Shown here: positions 1 through 5,515 of the stretch, one piece after another | How positions within the stretch are numbered: position 1 is the stretch's first letter | Layout of the letters: each line of letters begins with the position of its first letter | NCBI GenBank assembly: GCA_023387775.1 | Contig: JAEWHN010000116.1 | Coordinates: 1 to 7,325 of the forward strand | Direction of reading: 5' to 3' | From: Pseudomonadota bacterium | GTDB taxonomy: Bacteria; Pseudomonadota; Alphaproteobacteria; Rhizobiales; Rhizobiaceae | DNA length: 7,325 nt | The notes under the pieces: generated by a model | The model's input: the letters and a program-made list of their open reading frames with translations, nothing else | Told to the model about the DNA's origin: nothing | Database searches by the model: none | Translations under genes and position numbers: made by a program

Positions 1-834
1 ATCACGCTCAACCTCTACATCATGGACCACATCCGCAAGACGGAGATCATGCAGGCCGAATCGCTGCGCATGGCCTGGTCGATGATTGCCTGGACCGGCG
101 GGCCGACGCTCGGCGTCTTTCTCTACACGCGCTATGGCATCATCGTCACGCATATGGTGGTGGTGGGCTTCGCCATGACGCTGCTGGCCACGTTCTGGTA
201 TTTCCGCCTCGGCGACGATCCGCTGATCAGCCCCGGCAAGACGCGTGCGGCCAACCCGCTGAAGAACATCGGCCGCTTCGTCTCGCAGCCCAGGCTGCGG
301 CTCGCCTGGGTGATTGCCTTCGGCCGCTCCTGCTTCTGGACCACCTTCTTCGTCTATGGTCCGATCCTGATGGTGGTGACGGGCGAGGGCGAGCTGGCTG
401 GCGGTCTTCTGGTGTCGGCCGGCAATGCACTGCTCTTTGCGGCAATCTCCTGGGGCAAGGCAGGGCGTCGCTTCGGCGCGCGCAATGTCATGACCTTCGC
501 CTTCCTGGCCATGAGCGCGGCCTTGTTCGCGGCCGGGCTGAGCGGCGAAGGGCTGCCGCTGCTGACAGGCGGCTTCCTGCTGCTCGGCGCACTGTTTGCA
601 GTGGCGCTCGATGCGCTCGGCTCCACCGCCTTCATGCGCGCGGTGCGCACCTATGAGAGGCCGCAGATGACGGCGGTCTACCGCACTTATCTGGATCTTT
701 CCGAGCTTATCCCGCCGCTGGTCTACACGGTGGTGCTCAGCTTCTTCGGCCTTGGCGCGGTGTTCGCCACGCTCGGCGTCTTCACCATCTTTTGCGGCGT
801 GATTACCTTCCGCTATCTTCCGAAGTCGATGTGA
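1..834 (+). CDS. Major facilitator superfamily (MFS) transporter, C-terminal part, 5' end outside window
   Basis: The reading frame is open from the first base (codons begin at base 1) to a TGA at 832-834, so about 277 residues of a longer protein are visible. About eight hydrophobic membrane segments can be seen, roughly at residues 24-42, 47-69, 101-127, 134-154, 163-180, 185-207, 235-248 and 250-272. This fits TM5 to TM12 of a 12-TM carrier. A short basic loop near residues 151-162 (GKAGRRFGARN) resembles the conserved MFS loop between TM8 and TM9. The substrate cannot be read from the sequence. The gene converges on the Rieske oxygenase gene and overlaps its 3' end by 32 bases. A role in moving that enzyme's substrate is possible, but it is only a neighbourhood guess. 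The ATG at 22 is internal to the frame and should not be taken as the start. Family assignment is fairly sure; function is unknown. Confidence 0.82.
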   Translation: MTLNLYIMDHIRKTEIMQAESLRMAWSMIAWTGGPTLGVFLYTRYGIIVTHMVVVGFAMTLLATFWYFRLGDDPLISPGKTRAANPLKNIGRFVSQPRLRLAWVIAFGRSCFWTTFFVYGPILMVVTGEGELAGGLLVSAGNALLFAAISWGKAGRRFGARNVMTFAFLAMSAALFAAGLSGEGLPLLTGGFLLLGALFAVALDALGSTAFMRAVRTYERPQMTAVYRTYLDLSELIPPLVYTVVLSFFGLGAVFATLGVFTIFCGVITFRYLPKSM

Positions 835-2005
835 CCTCGCAAGCGGCGTGCTGGTCGCGCACCCATTGATGGAAGCGATGCAGCTCGTATTCTTCCGGCA
901 TCAGCACGCCGGCGGAGTGGCGCAGCGAATGCAGGCCCTTCTGGTTGACCTCGCAGATGGCGGCGTCCTCCTCCAGCACCCGCGCGCCGAAACTGACGAT
1001 GTTTTTCAGGCCGGCGCCCTCCGATGACAGCGCATCCGCGGGAAACAGCCATTCGGCGGTAAGCTCGGTCTGCTCGGGGCCAAGCGGCAGCAGGCGCACG
1101 GTGCGCACATAGTCGACATGGCCGACGATGAACATGGAAGGCAGGTGAGCGGCATAGGTCTGGCCTGCGGCGCGCTCGGCCTCGGTCAGCGTGGCGAAAA
1201 CGGGACCGTGGGCGCGCCCATCGTCCGACCAGGTTTCGGCTCCCGGACGCAGCCCGCCGGCATATTCGGGCGCGTCGTTGTCGGCGTGGAGGGCCCAGTC
1301 CGGGTCATCGTAGCGTGCCATCAGCCCGCGCCCATAGATCGGCACCAGGTGGGAGAGGTGCTTGTGCACGCCGGGGCAATGCAGGCACTCGTTGAAGTTC
1401 TCCCAGAAAACCTTCCAGTTGCAATTCATCACCTTGCGCAGCACGTGGCCGGTGGCGAGGTCTTCCAGGGGCCAGTTCGACAGGTCGCACGAGCCGGGGT
1501 CGAAGCTTTCGGCGGCAGAGCCAGCGGCATCTTTGGCAAGATTGACGAAAACGAAGCCACGCCACAGCGAAAGCGCCACCGGATAGAGCGGATAGTCGGC
1601 CTTGTCGAAACCGGCAGGAAGCGTCTTGGAAGGAACACGCACCAGCTCGCCTGCCAGCGAATAGGACCAGGCGTGGTAGGGGCAGGTGAGTAACCGGCTT
1701 TTCAGCCGGCCTTCGCTTTCGCGGCAAAGCTGCGAGCCGCGATGGCGGCAGGTGTTGTGGAAGGCGCGCAAGGCTCCGGCTTCGTCGCGGATGAGCAGAA
1801 CCTGCTGGTTTCCCACGGTGAAGACGCGGAAGGCTCCAGGCTGCGCGATATCTGCCTCGCGGCAGAGCATGATCCAGTTGCGATACCAGATGTTTTCGAG
1901 GTCGCGGCGGTAGTCGGCTTCGTCCCAGTAGGCGCGGGACGGCAGCGTGGCCTGGGCGGTTCGCAGGCCGCTATAGGGATCGATTGCTTCGGTGTCAGCT
2001 CGCAT
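803..2005 (-). CDS. Rieske [2Fe-2S] ring-hydroxylating-type oxygenase, alpha subunit (glycine betaine/stachydrine demethylase-like)
   Basis: This 400-residue cytosolic oxygenase has the usual two-domain layout. The N-terminal Rieske domain has C86-R-H88 and C108-P-Y-H111 as [2Fe-2S] ligands, with 19 residues between H88 and C108. The C-terminal catalytic domain contains N-E206-C-L-H209-C-P-G-V-H214, the (D/E)X2HX4H mononuclear iron motif, with D347 in EEDAAICEVNQKG as the likely third ligand. Such enzymes use O2 and electrons from a separate reductase; no reductase is visible here. The local motifs (NECLHCPGVH, the late DAAICEVNQ) look more like the quaternary-ammonium N-demethylases (GbcA, Stc2) than aromatic-ring dioxygenases, but the substrate is inferred. 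The frame stays open upstream to an ATG at 2248, which would add 81 residues over the control region and riboswitch. The chosen start at 2005 begins MRADTEAIDPYSG and leaves a normal family length. Its Shine-Dalgarno is weak (GGGG about 7 bases upstream). Confidence 0.88.
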   Translation of the reverse strand: MRADTEAIDPYSGLRTAQATLPSRAYWDEADYRRDLENIWYRNWIMLCREADIAQPGAFRVFTVGNQQVLLIRDEAGALRAFHNTCRHRGSQLCRESEGRLKSRLLTCPYHAWSYSLAGELVRVPSKTLPAGFDKADYPLYPVALSLWRGFVFVNLAKDAAGSAAESFDPGSCDLSNWPLEDLATGHVLRKVMNCNWKVFWENFNECLHCPGVHKHLSHLVPIYGRGLMARYDDPDWALHADNDAPEYAGGLRPGAETWSDDGRAHGPVFATLTEAERAAGQTYAAHLPSMFIVGHVDYVRTVRLLPLGPEQTELTAEWLFPADALSSEGAGLKNIVSFGARVLEEDAAICEVNQKGLHSLRHSAGVLMPEEYELHRFHQWVRDQHAACEVTSTSEDSGR

Positions 2006-2047
2006 GGCATTGCCCCGATCGATGGGGAGAGCGGACACTGCCGCGCG

Positions 2048-2062
2048 CCGATTGTCAATCGG
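2048..2062. promoter_or_regulatory. 15-bp perfect palindrome, possible operator upstream of the Rieske oxygenase gene
   Basis: CCGATTG-T-CAATCGG is a perfect inverted repeat with a single central base at 2055. It sits 43 bases upstream of the oxygenase start codon and about 110 bases before the likely riboswitch transcription start. Read on the minus strand it contains TTGACA (2058 to 2053), a consensus -35 hexamer. With a 17-base spacer the corresponding -10 (TCCGCT) is poor, which is what one expects of an activator-dependent or repressed promoter. No trans-acting regulator is visible in the window, so operator function is inference from symmetry and position only. Confidence 0.35.
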
Positions 2063-2136
2063 GGGCGCGAGGTGAGGCAGGTGGCCGACTTGCGCGTTTG
2101 CGACCTCGCCGGGCGATAAAAGGGCGGGATTATGGT

Positions 2137-2165
2137 TTGCCGGGCGTGGCGATTCTTCATATAGT
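2137..2165 (+). promoter_or_regulatory. Probable sigma-70 promoter of the cbtB-cbtA-cobU-cobO operon
   Basis: TTGCCG (2137-2142) and TATAGT (2160-2165) are separated by 17 bases, the optimal spacing for a housekeeping promoter. The predicted transcription start near 2172 falls at the 5' edge of the cobalamin riboswitch, as expected if the whole aptamer is transcribed. This gives a leader of about 220 nucleotides before cbtB. The call rests on hexamer match, spacing and position; it has no experimental support here. Confidence 0.5.
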
Positions 2166-2171
2166 CGCAAT

Positions 2172-2345
2172 CGTCGTCGGTTCCGGACGGAACCAAAAGG
2201 GAATGCGGTGCGGGCATTTTTTGCCCAAAGCCGCGGCTGCCCCCGCAACTGTGCGCGGAGAGCTCTCCCCAGATGCCACTGAGGGTTACCTCGGGAAGGC
2301 GGGGAAGGGTGTAGACCCGCAAGCCAGGAGACCTGCCGGCGACGA
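2172..2345 (+). ncRNA. Cobalamin (adenosylcobalamin) riboswitch
   Basis: The class I cobalamin aptamer landmarks appear in order. These are the early hairpin GGTTCC-GGAC-GGAACC (2179-2194) with AAAAGGGAAT after it, the CCCCGCAACTGT segment (2241-2252), GCCACTG (2275-2281), GGGAAGG (2293-2299) and the B12 box AAGCCAGGAGACCTGCC (2321-2337). It lies between a good promoter and cbtB. Binding of adenosylcobalamin by this family normally lowers expression of the downstream cobalt-uptake and B12 genes. Downstream, CCCTC-GGGTG-GAGGG (2361-2375) could form the L13 hairpin that kisses the C-rich L5 loop. The cbtB ribosome binding site starts within a few bases of this hairpin. No U-run follows the hairpin directly, so translational control seems likelier than termination; that last point is inference. 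Boundaries are approximate to about 5 bases. Confidence 0.95.
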
Positions 2346-2360
2346 AGAAAACTCTATGGG

Positions 2361-2383
2361 CCCTCGGGTGGAGGGTGAAAGGA
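2361..2383 (+). promoter_or_regulatory. Expression-platform hairpin and cbtB ribosome binding site
   Basis: A 5-bp stem (CCCTC 2361-2365, GAGGG 2371-2375) with loop GGGTG ends two bases before the Shine-Dalgarno-like GAAAGGA (2377-2383). That site is spaced 8 bases from the ATG at 2392. The G-rich loop can pair, partly through G-U pairs, with TGCCC at 2238-2242 in the aptamer, matching the L5-L13 kissing interaction known for this riboswitch class. Ligand binding would then stabilise the hairpin and could crowd the ribosome site. The stem and site are seen; the switching mechanism is inferred. Confidence 0.5.
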
Positions 2384-2391
2384 TTTTTGGA

Positions 2392-2574
2392 ATGAATACT
2401 GTTGCTTCCTCGTCGATCGGCGCTTCGGCTGGTTCGGCCTCGCGCGTTACGCAGCTGGCGCTTTCCGCCCTTCTCGGCCTGTTTGTGGTAGGCTTCGTGG
2501 GCTTTGCGCAGATGGACGCCGTTCACAACGCCGCCCACGACTACCGCCACTCGCTCTCCTTCCCCTGCCACTAA
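2392..2574 (+). CDS. cbtB: CbtB, small cobalt transporter subunit
   Basis: This 60-residue membrane peptide has one hydrophobic segment at about residues 21-40, preceded by a Ser/Ala-rich N-terminus. It has the characteristic metal-ligand-rich CbtB tail (residues 45-60): HNAAHDYRHSLSFPCH, with five histidines counting the last residue and one cysteine. Length and tail match the CbtB family, which is found beside CbtA under B12 riboswitch control and is predicted to take part in cobalt uptake. The start at 2392 has GAAAGGA 8 bases upstream. The frame stays open leftward through the whole riboswitch, so an automated caller may choose a far upstream start such as 1984; the conserved protein begins here. 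It is the first gene of the operon, and cbtA follows after 12 bases. Confidence 0.95.
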   Translation: MNTVASSSIGASAGSASRVTQLALSALLGLFVVGFVGFAQMDAVHNAAHDYRHSLSFPCH

Positions 2575-2586
2575 AGGGGCTTTCAC

Positions 2587-3336
2587 ATGACAGTGTTTCG
2601 CAACGTCGTGTTCATCGCGGCGATCGCCGGGCTTTTGTCCGGCGTTGTGATGGCCGCGATGCAGGCCTATGCGACCGTCCCGCTGATCTTGCAGGCGGAG
2701 GTTTATGAGGAAGCCGCCGGCGGGCACCACCATGGCGCTCCGGAGGTCTCGGCCCCGTCCGCTCTTGAGCATGAAGCGGCGGCGCCTGCGGAAGAGGAAG
2801 AGGGCTGGGCACCGGCCGACGGTTTCGAGCGCTACAGCTTCACCGTGCTGGCCAATGTCGTCACCGCCATCGGCTTCGCGCTGGTGCTCGTGGCCGTTTC
2901 CGAACTGGCCGGCGGCATTGCCGGTTGGCGCCAGGGGGTGTTCTGGGGCTTTGCCGGTTTTGCCGTGTTCACGCTGGCGCCGGGCCTTGGCCTGCCGCCG
3001 GAACTGCCTGCCATGCCCGCGGCCGATCTTGCCGCCCGTCAGGTCTGGTGGATCGGCACTGCCGTCGCAACCGCGGCCGGGCTTGGCCTGATCGCCTTCC
3101 GCAGTTCGCTGGCGTTCTCGCTGCTTGGCGTGGCGCTGATCGTGGCGCCTCATGTCATCGGTGCGCCGCAGCCAGAAAGCCACGAATCGCCGATCCCGGT
3201 AAGCCTGCACCACCAGTTCGTGGTCGCGGTCACCGTCACCAACCTGATCTTCTGGGTGGTGCTCGGGGCGCTGGTCGGCATCGTCCGCAGCCGCTTCACC
3301 GGAACGGCGAAAAGCCTGCGCGACAGCTTTGCGTGA
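2587..3336 (+). CDS. cbtA: CbtA, cobalt transporter membrane subunit
   Basis: This 249-residue integral membrane protein has hydrophobic segments near residues 7-29, 86-106, 116-134, 153-171, 175-192 and 210-233. Family markers visible are the first-helix/loop run PLILQAEVYE (32-41), GWAPADGFER (73-82), APGLGLPPELP (131-141), APHVIGAPQP (187-196) and HHQF (208-211). Between TM1 and TM2 lies an extra-membrane loop with a His triplet (47-49), further histidines and an Ala/Glu-rich acidic run (about 58-73), plausible for metal capture. CbtA is predicted to form a cobalt uptake system with CbtB; this rests on genomic association with B12 genes and riboswitches more than on biochemistry. AAGGGG (2574-2579) overlaps the cbtB stop codon and lies 7 bases before the ATG, so translation is probably linked to cbtB. 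Confidence 0.94.
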   Translation: MTVFRNVVFIAAIAGLLSGVVMAAMQAYATVPLILQAEVYEEAAGGHHHGAPEVSAPSALEHEAAAPAEEEEGWAPADGFERYSFTVLANVVTAIGFALVLVAVSELAGGIAGWRQGVFWGFAGFAVFTLAPGLGLPPELPAMPAADLAARQVWWIGTAVATAAGLGLIAFRSSLAFSLLGVALIVAPHVIGAPQPESHESPIPVSLHHQFVVAVTVTNLIFWVVLGALVGIVRSRFTGTAKSLRDSFA

Positions 3337-3844
3337 GGCACACACACTGACGCTGCTGCTCGGCGGCGCACGCTCCGGCAAGAGCGCGCATGCCGAGCAG
3401 CTGGCGACCGGATTTCCGGCGCCATGGACCTATATCGCCACCGCCCAGGCCTATGACGACGAAATGGTGGAGCGCATCGCGCTGCACCGCGCCCGCCGCG
3501 CCGATGGGTGGGAAACGCTCGACGCGCCGCTGGATCTCGTCGGCGCAATAGAGAGCGTGCCCGATGGCCGCCCGCTGCTGGTCGATTGTCTGACGCTATG
3601 GCTTTCCAATCATCTCCTGGCCGAGCATGATCTAGAACGCGAAAGCGAACGCCTGGCCGATGTGCTGGGTCAGCCGCGCGGTCCATGGTTCGTCGTGGCC
3701 AATGAGGTGGGCCTGGGCATCGTGCCTGACAACGCGCTCGCCCGCAGGTTCCGCGATGCCGCTGGACGGCTCAATCAGAAGATCGCGGCCCGCGCCGACC
3801 ATGTCCTGTTCATGGTCGCGGGCCTGCCCATGCAGGTGAAATGA
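3329..3844 (+). CDS. cobU: Bifunctional adenosylcobinamide kinase / adenosylcobinamide-phosphate guanylyltransferase
   Basis: CobU (CobP in Pseudomonas denitrificans naming) phosphorylates adenosylcobinamide and transfers GMP from GTP to give adenosylcobinamide-GDP, the activated intermediate for lower-ligand attachment. The 171-residue protein shows a P-loop GGARSGKS at 12-19, H53 in RIALHRARR as the expected guanylylated histidine, LLVDCLTLWLSNHL at 83-96 (Walker B-like), and NEVGLGIVPDNALARRFRD with the following GRLNQ at 125-150. Length is typical. The only sensible start in frame is TTG at 3329. It gives MREAHTLTLLLGG, sits 8 bases inside the end of cbtA and has only a weak A-rich upstream site, so translation probably depends on ribosomes finishing cbtA. 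The next gene, cobO, starts one base after the stop. Function is sure; the start is fairly sure. Confidence 0.95.
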   Translation: MREAHTLTLLLGGARSGKSAHAEQLATGFPAPWTYIATAQAYDDEMVERIALHRARRADGWETLDAPLDLVGAIESVPDGRPLLVDCLTLWLSNHLLAEHDLERESERLADVLGQPRGPWFVVANEVGLGIVPDNALARRFRDAAGRLNQKIAARADHVLFMVAGLPMQVK

Positions 3845-3845
3845 C

Positions 3846-4463
3846 ATGAAGGAAATCGACGACAGCGAAGCCGAACGCCACAAGGCCAAGATGGCCAAGC
3901 GCAAGGCGGTGCAGGATGCCGAAGTGGCCGGCAAGATCATCGAGCAGAAGGGCCTGCTGATCGTCAACACCGGTCCCGGCAAGGGCAAGACCACGGCCGC
4001 CTTCGGCCTGGCGCTGCGCATGCTGGGCTACGGCCGGCGCGTCGGCGTCGTGCAGTTCGTCAAGGGCGCATGGCACACCGGCGAGAAGGACGCCTTCGCT
4101 GCCTTTGGCGACCGCGTGGTCTGGCACACGATGGGCGAGGGATTTACCTGGGAAACCCAGGACATCAAGCGCGACATCGCCGCCGCAGAGGCCGCCTGGA
4201 CCAAGGCGGTGGAGCTCATCAACGACCCGACCATCGACCTCGTCGTTCTCGATGAACTCAACATCGCGCTGCGCTACGACTATCTCGACCTCGACATGGT
4301 CGTTGCGACGCTGAAGAACCGGCGAGAGGCGCTGCATGTGGTCGTCACCGGCCGCAACGCCAAGCCGGCGCTGATCGAGGCGGCCGATCTCGTGACCGAG
4401 ATTGGCTCGGTGAAGCACCACTTTTCCGCCGGCGTGAAGGCGCAGCAGGGGATCGAGTTCTAG
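3846..4463 (+). CDS. cobO: Cob(I)yrinic acid a,c-diamide adenosyltransferase
   Basis: CobO transfers the 5'-deoxyadenosyl group of ATP to the cob(I)alt corrinoid, forming the Co-C bond that later intermediates carry. The 205-residue protein is standard length for the CobO/CobA(Salmonella)/BtuR family. It has a basic N-terminal helix (about 10-30), a P-loop GPGKGKTT at 43-50, RVGVVQFVKG at 65-74, a Walker B-like LVVLDELNIAL at 132-142, and VVVTGRNAKPALIEAADLVTE at 165-185. The C-terminus HHFSAGVKAQQGIEF is typical for the family. AGGTGA at 3834-3839 is 6 bases from the ATG, within the end of cobU, so the two are almost certainly co-transcribed and coupled. It is the last visible gene of the riboswitch operon, and the next gene runs in the opposite direction. 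Confidence 0.97.
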   Translation: MKEIDDSEAERHKAKMAKRKAVQDAEVAGKIIEQKGLLIVNTGPGKGKTTAAFGLALRMLGYGRRVGVVQFVKGAWHTGEKDAFAAFGDRVVWHTMGEGFTWETQDIKRDIAAAEAAWTKAVELINDPTIDLVVLDELNIALRYDYLDLDMVVATLKNRREALHVVVTGRNAKPALIEAADLVTEIGSVKHHFSAGVKAQQGIEF

Positions 4464-4546
4464 GGCGTTGCAGCTCGTCTTCTTGTCGCACCTTTGGCTC
4501 TACGTTGCCGAAAGAACTCAGCCAGCCAGAAAGCATAACTGTCTCA
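4464..4546. other. Short convergent intergenic gap between cobO and cbiB
   Basis: These 83 bases separate two genes ending towards each other. A bidirectional terminator would be expected, but I see no GC-rich hairpin followed by a T-run on either strand. The only inverted repeat noticed is TGGCT (4495-4499) against AGCCA (4520-4524) with a 20-base loop, too weak to call. Termination here may be Rho-dependent, or transcripts may overlap. Confidence 0.5.
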
Positions 4547-5515
4547 TCAGCCGAGCACGTAACTCAAACCCACGATCACCCCAAACCCCGCCACCATCAG
4601 CCCATCCGCCGTCCAGTAGAGTTTCAGCGCACGACGAATATCCGCGCTTGTCGCTTCGCGCCTGCCATCGCCCATCATGTGGTCCTCGACCAGCATCCCG
4701 CCATAGACGCGCGGGCCGGCGAGCGCCAGCCCAAGCGCGCCGGCCATCGCCGCTTCTGGCCAGCCGGCATTTGGCGAGCGATGCTTGCCGGAATCCCGCA
4801 GTACAGCGCGCCAGGCATTTTTCGGGTCGGCGCCGGGCACGAGTGCGGCGGCCGCAACCAGCAGCAGGCCGGTGAGGCGCGAGGCGGGCAGGTTGATGAG
4901 ATCGTCGAAGCGGGCAGCGGCCCAGCCGAAGGCTTCGTGGCGCGGCGTGCGGTGGCCGATCATCGAATCGGCGGTGTTGGCCGCCTTGTAGGCAACACCG
5001 CCGGCGAGCCCGCCAACTCCCAGCCAGAAGGCGGGCGCCACGATGCCATCGGAAAAATTCTCCGACAGGCTTTCGATGGCCGCGCGGCAGACGGCGGCTT
5101 CGTCGAGTTTTTCCGGGTCGCGCCCCACGATCATCGAGACGGCATGCCTGCCGGCCGCGAGTCCGCCCTGGTCTAGCGCATCGGCCACGGCCTTCACATG
5201 GCCGGCAAGGCTTCGCTGCGCAAGCAGGCTGCTGCCGAGTAGCGCCACAAGGATGATGCCGAAGGGCAGGGCCGAGAGCAGCATCGAAAGGCCAAGAGCA
5301 ATTGCTGCCGGCACGCCCACCAGCACGACAAGCGCGACCACGCCCGAAATGCGGCGCTGCATGTCGGAAAGTGTCGCGCGGTTGAGATGCCGGTCGAGGA
5401 AAGAGATCAGGTGGCCGATCCAGATGACGGGATGGCCGATTGCGCGCACCAGTCGATCCGGGTAACCGAAGCCCAGTTCGACGAGAAGCGACAGGAAGGC
5501 GAGCAGGACGAACAT
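4547..5515 (-). CDS. cbiB: Adenosylcobinamide-phosphate synthase, membrane protein
   Basis: CbiB (CobD in Pseudomonas denitrificans naming) joins adenosylcobyric acid to (R)-1-amino-2-propanol phosphate or the free amino alcohol, making adenosylcobinamide (phosphate). The 322-residue protein shows the family motifs in order: HPVIWIG (28-34), the long block GRDPEKLDEAAVCRAAIESL followed by SENFSDGIVAP (131-161), YKAANTADSMIGHRTPRHEA (176-195), GWAAARFDDLINLPASRL (197-214) and RDSGKHRSPNAGWPEAAMAG (240-259). Hydrophobic segments lie near 1-17, 57-98, 160-176, 215-227 and 305-320. The start at 5515 gives the usual short hydrophobic N-terminus before HPV; no clear Shine-Dalgarno precedes it. The start codon shares two bases with that of the divergent cobC, which makes the substrate (amino alcohol phosphate) that this enzyme uses. 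No cobalamin riboswitch is seen in front of it. Confidence 0.96.
   Translation of the reverse strand: MFVLLAFLSLLVELGFGYPDRLVRAIGHPVIWIGHLISFLDRHLNRATLSDMQRRISGVVALVVLVGVPAAIALGLSMLLSALPFGIILVALLGSSLLAQRSLAGHVKAVADALDQGGLAAGRHAVSMIVGRDPEKLDEAAVCRAAIESLSENFSDGIVAPAFWLGVGGLAGGVAYKAANTADSMIGHRTPRHEAFGWAAARFDDLINLPASRLTGLLLVAAAALVPGADPKNAWRAVLRDSGKHRSPNAGWPEAAMAGALGLALAGPRVYGGMLVEDHMMGDGRREATSADIRRALKLYWTADGLMVAGFGVIVGLSYVLG

Noticed and set aside
1118..1693. 191-codon plus-strand frame opposite the Rieske oxygenase
   Set aside because: Shadow of the oxygenase frame, which has both the Rieske and mononuclear iron motifs; no motif or ribosome site supports this frame.
2013..2027. CCCC-GATCGAT-GGGG inverted repeat just upstream of the oxygenase start
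   Set aside because: Short stem over the weak ribosome site; it may be chance in GC-rich DNA and has no further support as an operator.
1702..3381. 559-codon open frame on the minus strand across cbtB, cbtA and the riboswitch
   Set aside because: It is antisense to genes with strong family motifs and to a conserved riboswitch, its composition is Arg/Gly/His-rich as expected for a shadow frame in high-GC DNA, and no domain is recognisable.
3810..4421. 203-codon open frame antisense to cobO
   Set aside because: It mirrors the cobO codons and has no recognisable domain; cobO is complete with all expected motifs.
4495..4524. TGGCT/AGCCA inverted repeat as a terminator between cobO and cbiB
   Set aside because: Five-base stem with a 20-base loop and no T-run on either strand.
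4505..5176. 223-codon plus-strand frame opposite cbiB
   Set aside because: The cbiB frame on the other strand carries the full ordered set of CbiB motifs, and this one has none.
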